DNA of 64,000 nucleotides from an uncultured Saprospiraceae bacterium (lineage in GTDB: Bacteria; Bacteroidota; Bacteroidia; Chitinophagales; Saprospiraceae): assembly GCA_937928045.1 (NCBI GenBank), contig CALFWO010000029.1, positions 114,473-178,472 of the forward strand, read 5' to 3'. Every line of letters starts with the position of its first letter. The stretch's first letter is position 1. The notes beneath the pieces were generated by a model. It was not told where the DNA came from, ran no database searches, and was given only the letters and a program-made list of their open reading frames with translations. The translations under genes were made by a program, and so were the position numbers. This document shows, piece after piece, positions 62,280-64,000 of this stretch.

Positions 62280-63017
62280 CTATCGTGTCAAAACGATGTA
62301 ATCTCGAAGTAAAGTTTTCAAGAATCCGATTTTGTCTTGAGTGGCTAATTTAATATCCAATTCCTGGCACAACTTGCTTACCAGCTGATCGACAACATCT
62401 TTATGAGCTTTGTTGGAATGGGTCCGCTGACGATTGAGTACTTGTTTTACCAAGAGCATATCTTTTTCTGACAACGATCTAACTTCTGGATACTGCGGCT
62501 CGTAATTTTCAATTGAATTTATTTTCAGAATATCTTCCAGTCGAAAATTAAGATCTGGAGAAAGTCGAATGACAGTCGTATTTGCGGTCATATCACCCAA
62601 CCGTTGGGTCTTAGAGGAAGAACTAATGAGCATAGCTCCAACAACTCCAACTGAAAAAATCATATCTATCAATAAAAAAACAGAACGCAATAAATAATCA
62701 CTTAGTCCAGCCTCTTGTCCATCCAATCGTACGACTTTTATGCCTATTGCTTTTTTACCCAGCGATTGGCCTTCCCACATCACTTCTGAAAATAAATGAT
62801 AAAATAAAAAGAAAGACAACGGTAAAAAGTAACTAAAGATCATTCCATTGAATCCTTCCTCAATATCAATGGTAAAATTGACAAATACCACAAAAAACCA
62901 ACTCACAGTTAGCCAAACCAGCAAATCTATAAAGGAAGCAAAAAAACGATCTTTCAATCCCGCCAATTGATAGTCAATAATTACATTTTGTGTGGTATTA
63001 ATCCCAATTGTTCTCAT
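62280..63017 (-). CDS. RDD family membrane protein
   Basis: This 245-residue protein opens with the RDD signature GLKDRFFASFIDLLVWLTVSW (Arg then two Asp) and four membrane helices (SYFLPLSFFLFYHLF, LRSVFLLIDMIFSVGVVGAMLIS), then a soluble acidic C-terminal part. RDD proteins are poorly characterised; some are Na+/H+ transporters. It is divergent from the SpoIIM-like gene, the usual RDD-SpoIIM neighbourhood in Bacteroidota. Confidence 0.88.
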   Translation of the reverse strand: MRTIGINTTQNVIIDYQLAGLKDRFFASFIDLLVWLTVSWFFVVFVNFTIDIEEGFNGMIFSYFLPLSFFLFYHLFSEVMWEGQSLGKKAIGIKVVRLDGQEAGLSDYLLRSVFLLIDMIFSVGVVGAMLISSSSKTQRLGDMTANTTVIRLSPDLNFRLEDILKINSIENYEPQYPEVRSLSEKDMLLVKQVLNRQRTHSNKAHKDVVDQLVSKLCQELDIKLATQDKIGFLKTLLRDYIVLTR

Positions 63018-63146
63018 GAATATTATCTAGGGTAAAATTTTCGTTAATAAAAATAGAATGACTTAAAACGGTTTGTTATTGTTGTAAAAAAGTGATAACA
63101 TAGATTTTCCTTTCGGGACAAGATACTAAGTACTAATCTTATATGC

Positions 63147-64000
63147 ATGCGGGAAACTAGCTTCATCAAACAAAATAAGGACAAATGGGCGGAATTGGAA
63201 AGGGTGATGGACAAAAAAGAAAAAGATCCCGAGCAACTCAATGAATTATTCATTAAGGTTACTGATGACCTTTCATACTCTAGAACTTACTACTCCAACC
63301 GATCCGTTCGGGTATACTTAAATGGATTAGCACAAAGAATTTTCTATTCTATTTACAAAAATAAAAGGAGTCGTATTTCAAGATTTAAAGATTTCTGGAC
63401 AACTGATTTACCTATTCTTGTCTATGAATCCAAAGTAGCTTTCAGAATTTCTTTTGGTGTTTTCATGGCTGCATTATTAATCGGAGTCATTTCTTCGATT
63501 AACGACCCTAATTTTGCTCAGGCAATACTAGGCGAGTCTTATATCGACATGACGATTGAGAATATTGAATCTGGAGATCCCATGGCTGTTTATAAGTCGA
63601 AGGGCAAAACCAGTATGTCTATTGGGATTACCTTAAATAACATTTTTGTTGCTTTCCGTACATTCATATTGGGTGCCTTTTTTATGGTTGGTTCTATCGG
63701 CATACTACTATATAATGGAATTATGGTCGGTGCTTTTCAATATTTCTTTTTCGAGCAAGGTTTACTTCAGGAATCTGCACTTACTATTTGGATGCACGGA
63801 ACGTTGGAAATTTCCGCTATAGTCATTGCTGGAGCTGCAGGGATTACCATGGGCAGAGGACTAGTCTTTCCCGGTACTTTATCTAGAATCAATGCCTTTC
63901 AACTTTCAGCAAGAAGAGGTTTAAAAATTATGATTGGAGTAACACCTCTTTTCATAGTTGCCGGATTCATAGAGGGATTTTTAACGAGAATCACTGAAGC
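63147..64000 (+). CDS. Stage II sporulation protein M-like (DUF95) membrane protein, 3' partial
   Basis: From the ATG at 63147 (MRETSFIKQNKDKWAELERVM) the frame is open to the end of the window, 284 complete codons. A helical soluble N-terminus carries a Tyr-rich stretch (DLSYSRTYYSNRSVRVYLNGL). Membrane helices follow (FRISFGVFMAALLIGVISS, FRTFILGAFFMVGSIGILLYNGIMVGAFQYFF, HGTLEISAIVIAGAAGI), with the conserved N..G and HGxxE patterns of the SpoIIM/DUF95 family. Bacteroidota do not sporulate and this copy sits beside RDD, so its role is unrelated to spores. Confidence 0.9.
   Translation, partial: MRETSFIKQNKDKWAELERVMDKKEKDPEQLNELFIKVTDDLSYSRTYYSNRSVRVYLNGLAQRIFYSIYKNKRSRISRFKDFWTTDLPILVYESKVAFRISFGVFMAALLIGVISSINDPNFAQAILGESYIDMTIENIESGDPMAVYKSKGKTSMSIGITLNNIFVAFRTFILGAFFMVGSIGILLYNGIMVGAFQYFFFEQGLLQESALTIWMHGTLEISAIVIAGAAGITMGRGLVFPGTLSRINAFQLSARRGLKIMIGVTPLFIVAGFIEGFLTRITE

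Noticed and set aside
1..64000. tRNA, rRNA, transposase, integrase or prophage genes
   Set aside because: None of their hallmark sequences or proteins were seen on either strand.

Overview
The window reads as chromosome of an AT-rich member of the Bacteroidota, most likely a Saprospiria/Chitinophagia-like environmental or marine heterotroph. The evidence is: type IX secretion (T9SS) C-terminal sorting domains, a DUF5686 outer-membrane protein, a HYC_CC_PP/HMA/TonB-receptor metal operon, GEVED, CARDB and SprB-like domains, and promoters fitting the Bacteroidota pattern TTG-N19-21-TAnnTTTG. I see no tRNA, rRNA, insertion sequence, prophage or CRISPR array. The first gene (DUF5686) and the last gene (SpoIIM-like) are cut by the window edges.

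Layout. 1-13.3 kb is mixed housekeeping: a metallo-beta-lactamase-fold hydrolase, a DUF2911 protein, a large SF1 helicase with a probable nuclease tail, a GNAT protein, a CDGSH iron-sulfur protein, two pseudouridine synthases, a lipoprotein, an alpha/beta hydrolase and a lactonase. 14.1-19.5 kb is a histidine-utilisation operon (hutH-hutU-AhpD-like-hutI) with a good promoter, a terminator and a long inverted repeat upstream. 19.7-26.5 kb holds mostly single genes (PH-like membrane protein, fatty-acid hydroxylase, UPF0158, M20 amidohydrolase, DinB). 26.6-29.7 kb is a heavy-metal (probably copper) operon: HYC_CC_PP, HMA protein, TonB receptor.

29.9-46 kb is the most distinctive block. It contains a decayed SprB/T9SS pseudogene; a minus-strand operon of planctomycete-type proteins (PSCyt1/DUF1549/DUF1553, DUF1501, NHL propeller, two chitobiase-C-terminal/discoidin-like proteins); a large CARDB/GEVED/T9SS surface protein with a recent tandem duplication; and, divergently, a 1,503-residue lamin-tail/CotH/TSP3/GEVED/T9SS protein. 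Shared CHB_HEX and GEVED domains tie these genes into one likely surface or envelope system of unknown substrate.

46-54.4 kb carries small regulators and envelope genes: DUF1801, two small Cys-rich proteins, a cupredoxin with AraC-type direct repeats in its promoter next to an AraC gene, a membrane-protein/winged-helix pair and a Coq4-like gene that share an identical palindromic operator, DUF1361, DUF2007, and a candidate minus-strand non-coding RNA with its own promoter and terminator. 54.4-57.2 kb is the tyrosine/homogentisate operon (MarR, HmgA, HPPD). 57.3-64 kb holds MscS, a histidine kinase, RlmD, a secreted protein of unknown function, RDD and SpoIIM.

The catabolic parts (hut, homogentisate, M20 amidohydrolase) indicate use of amino acids. 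The surface and TonB parts indicate use or binding of polymers and metal handling. No complete known defence island is visible; the helicase-nuclease gene is the only candidate.
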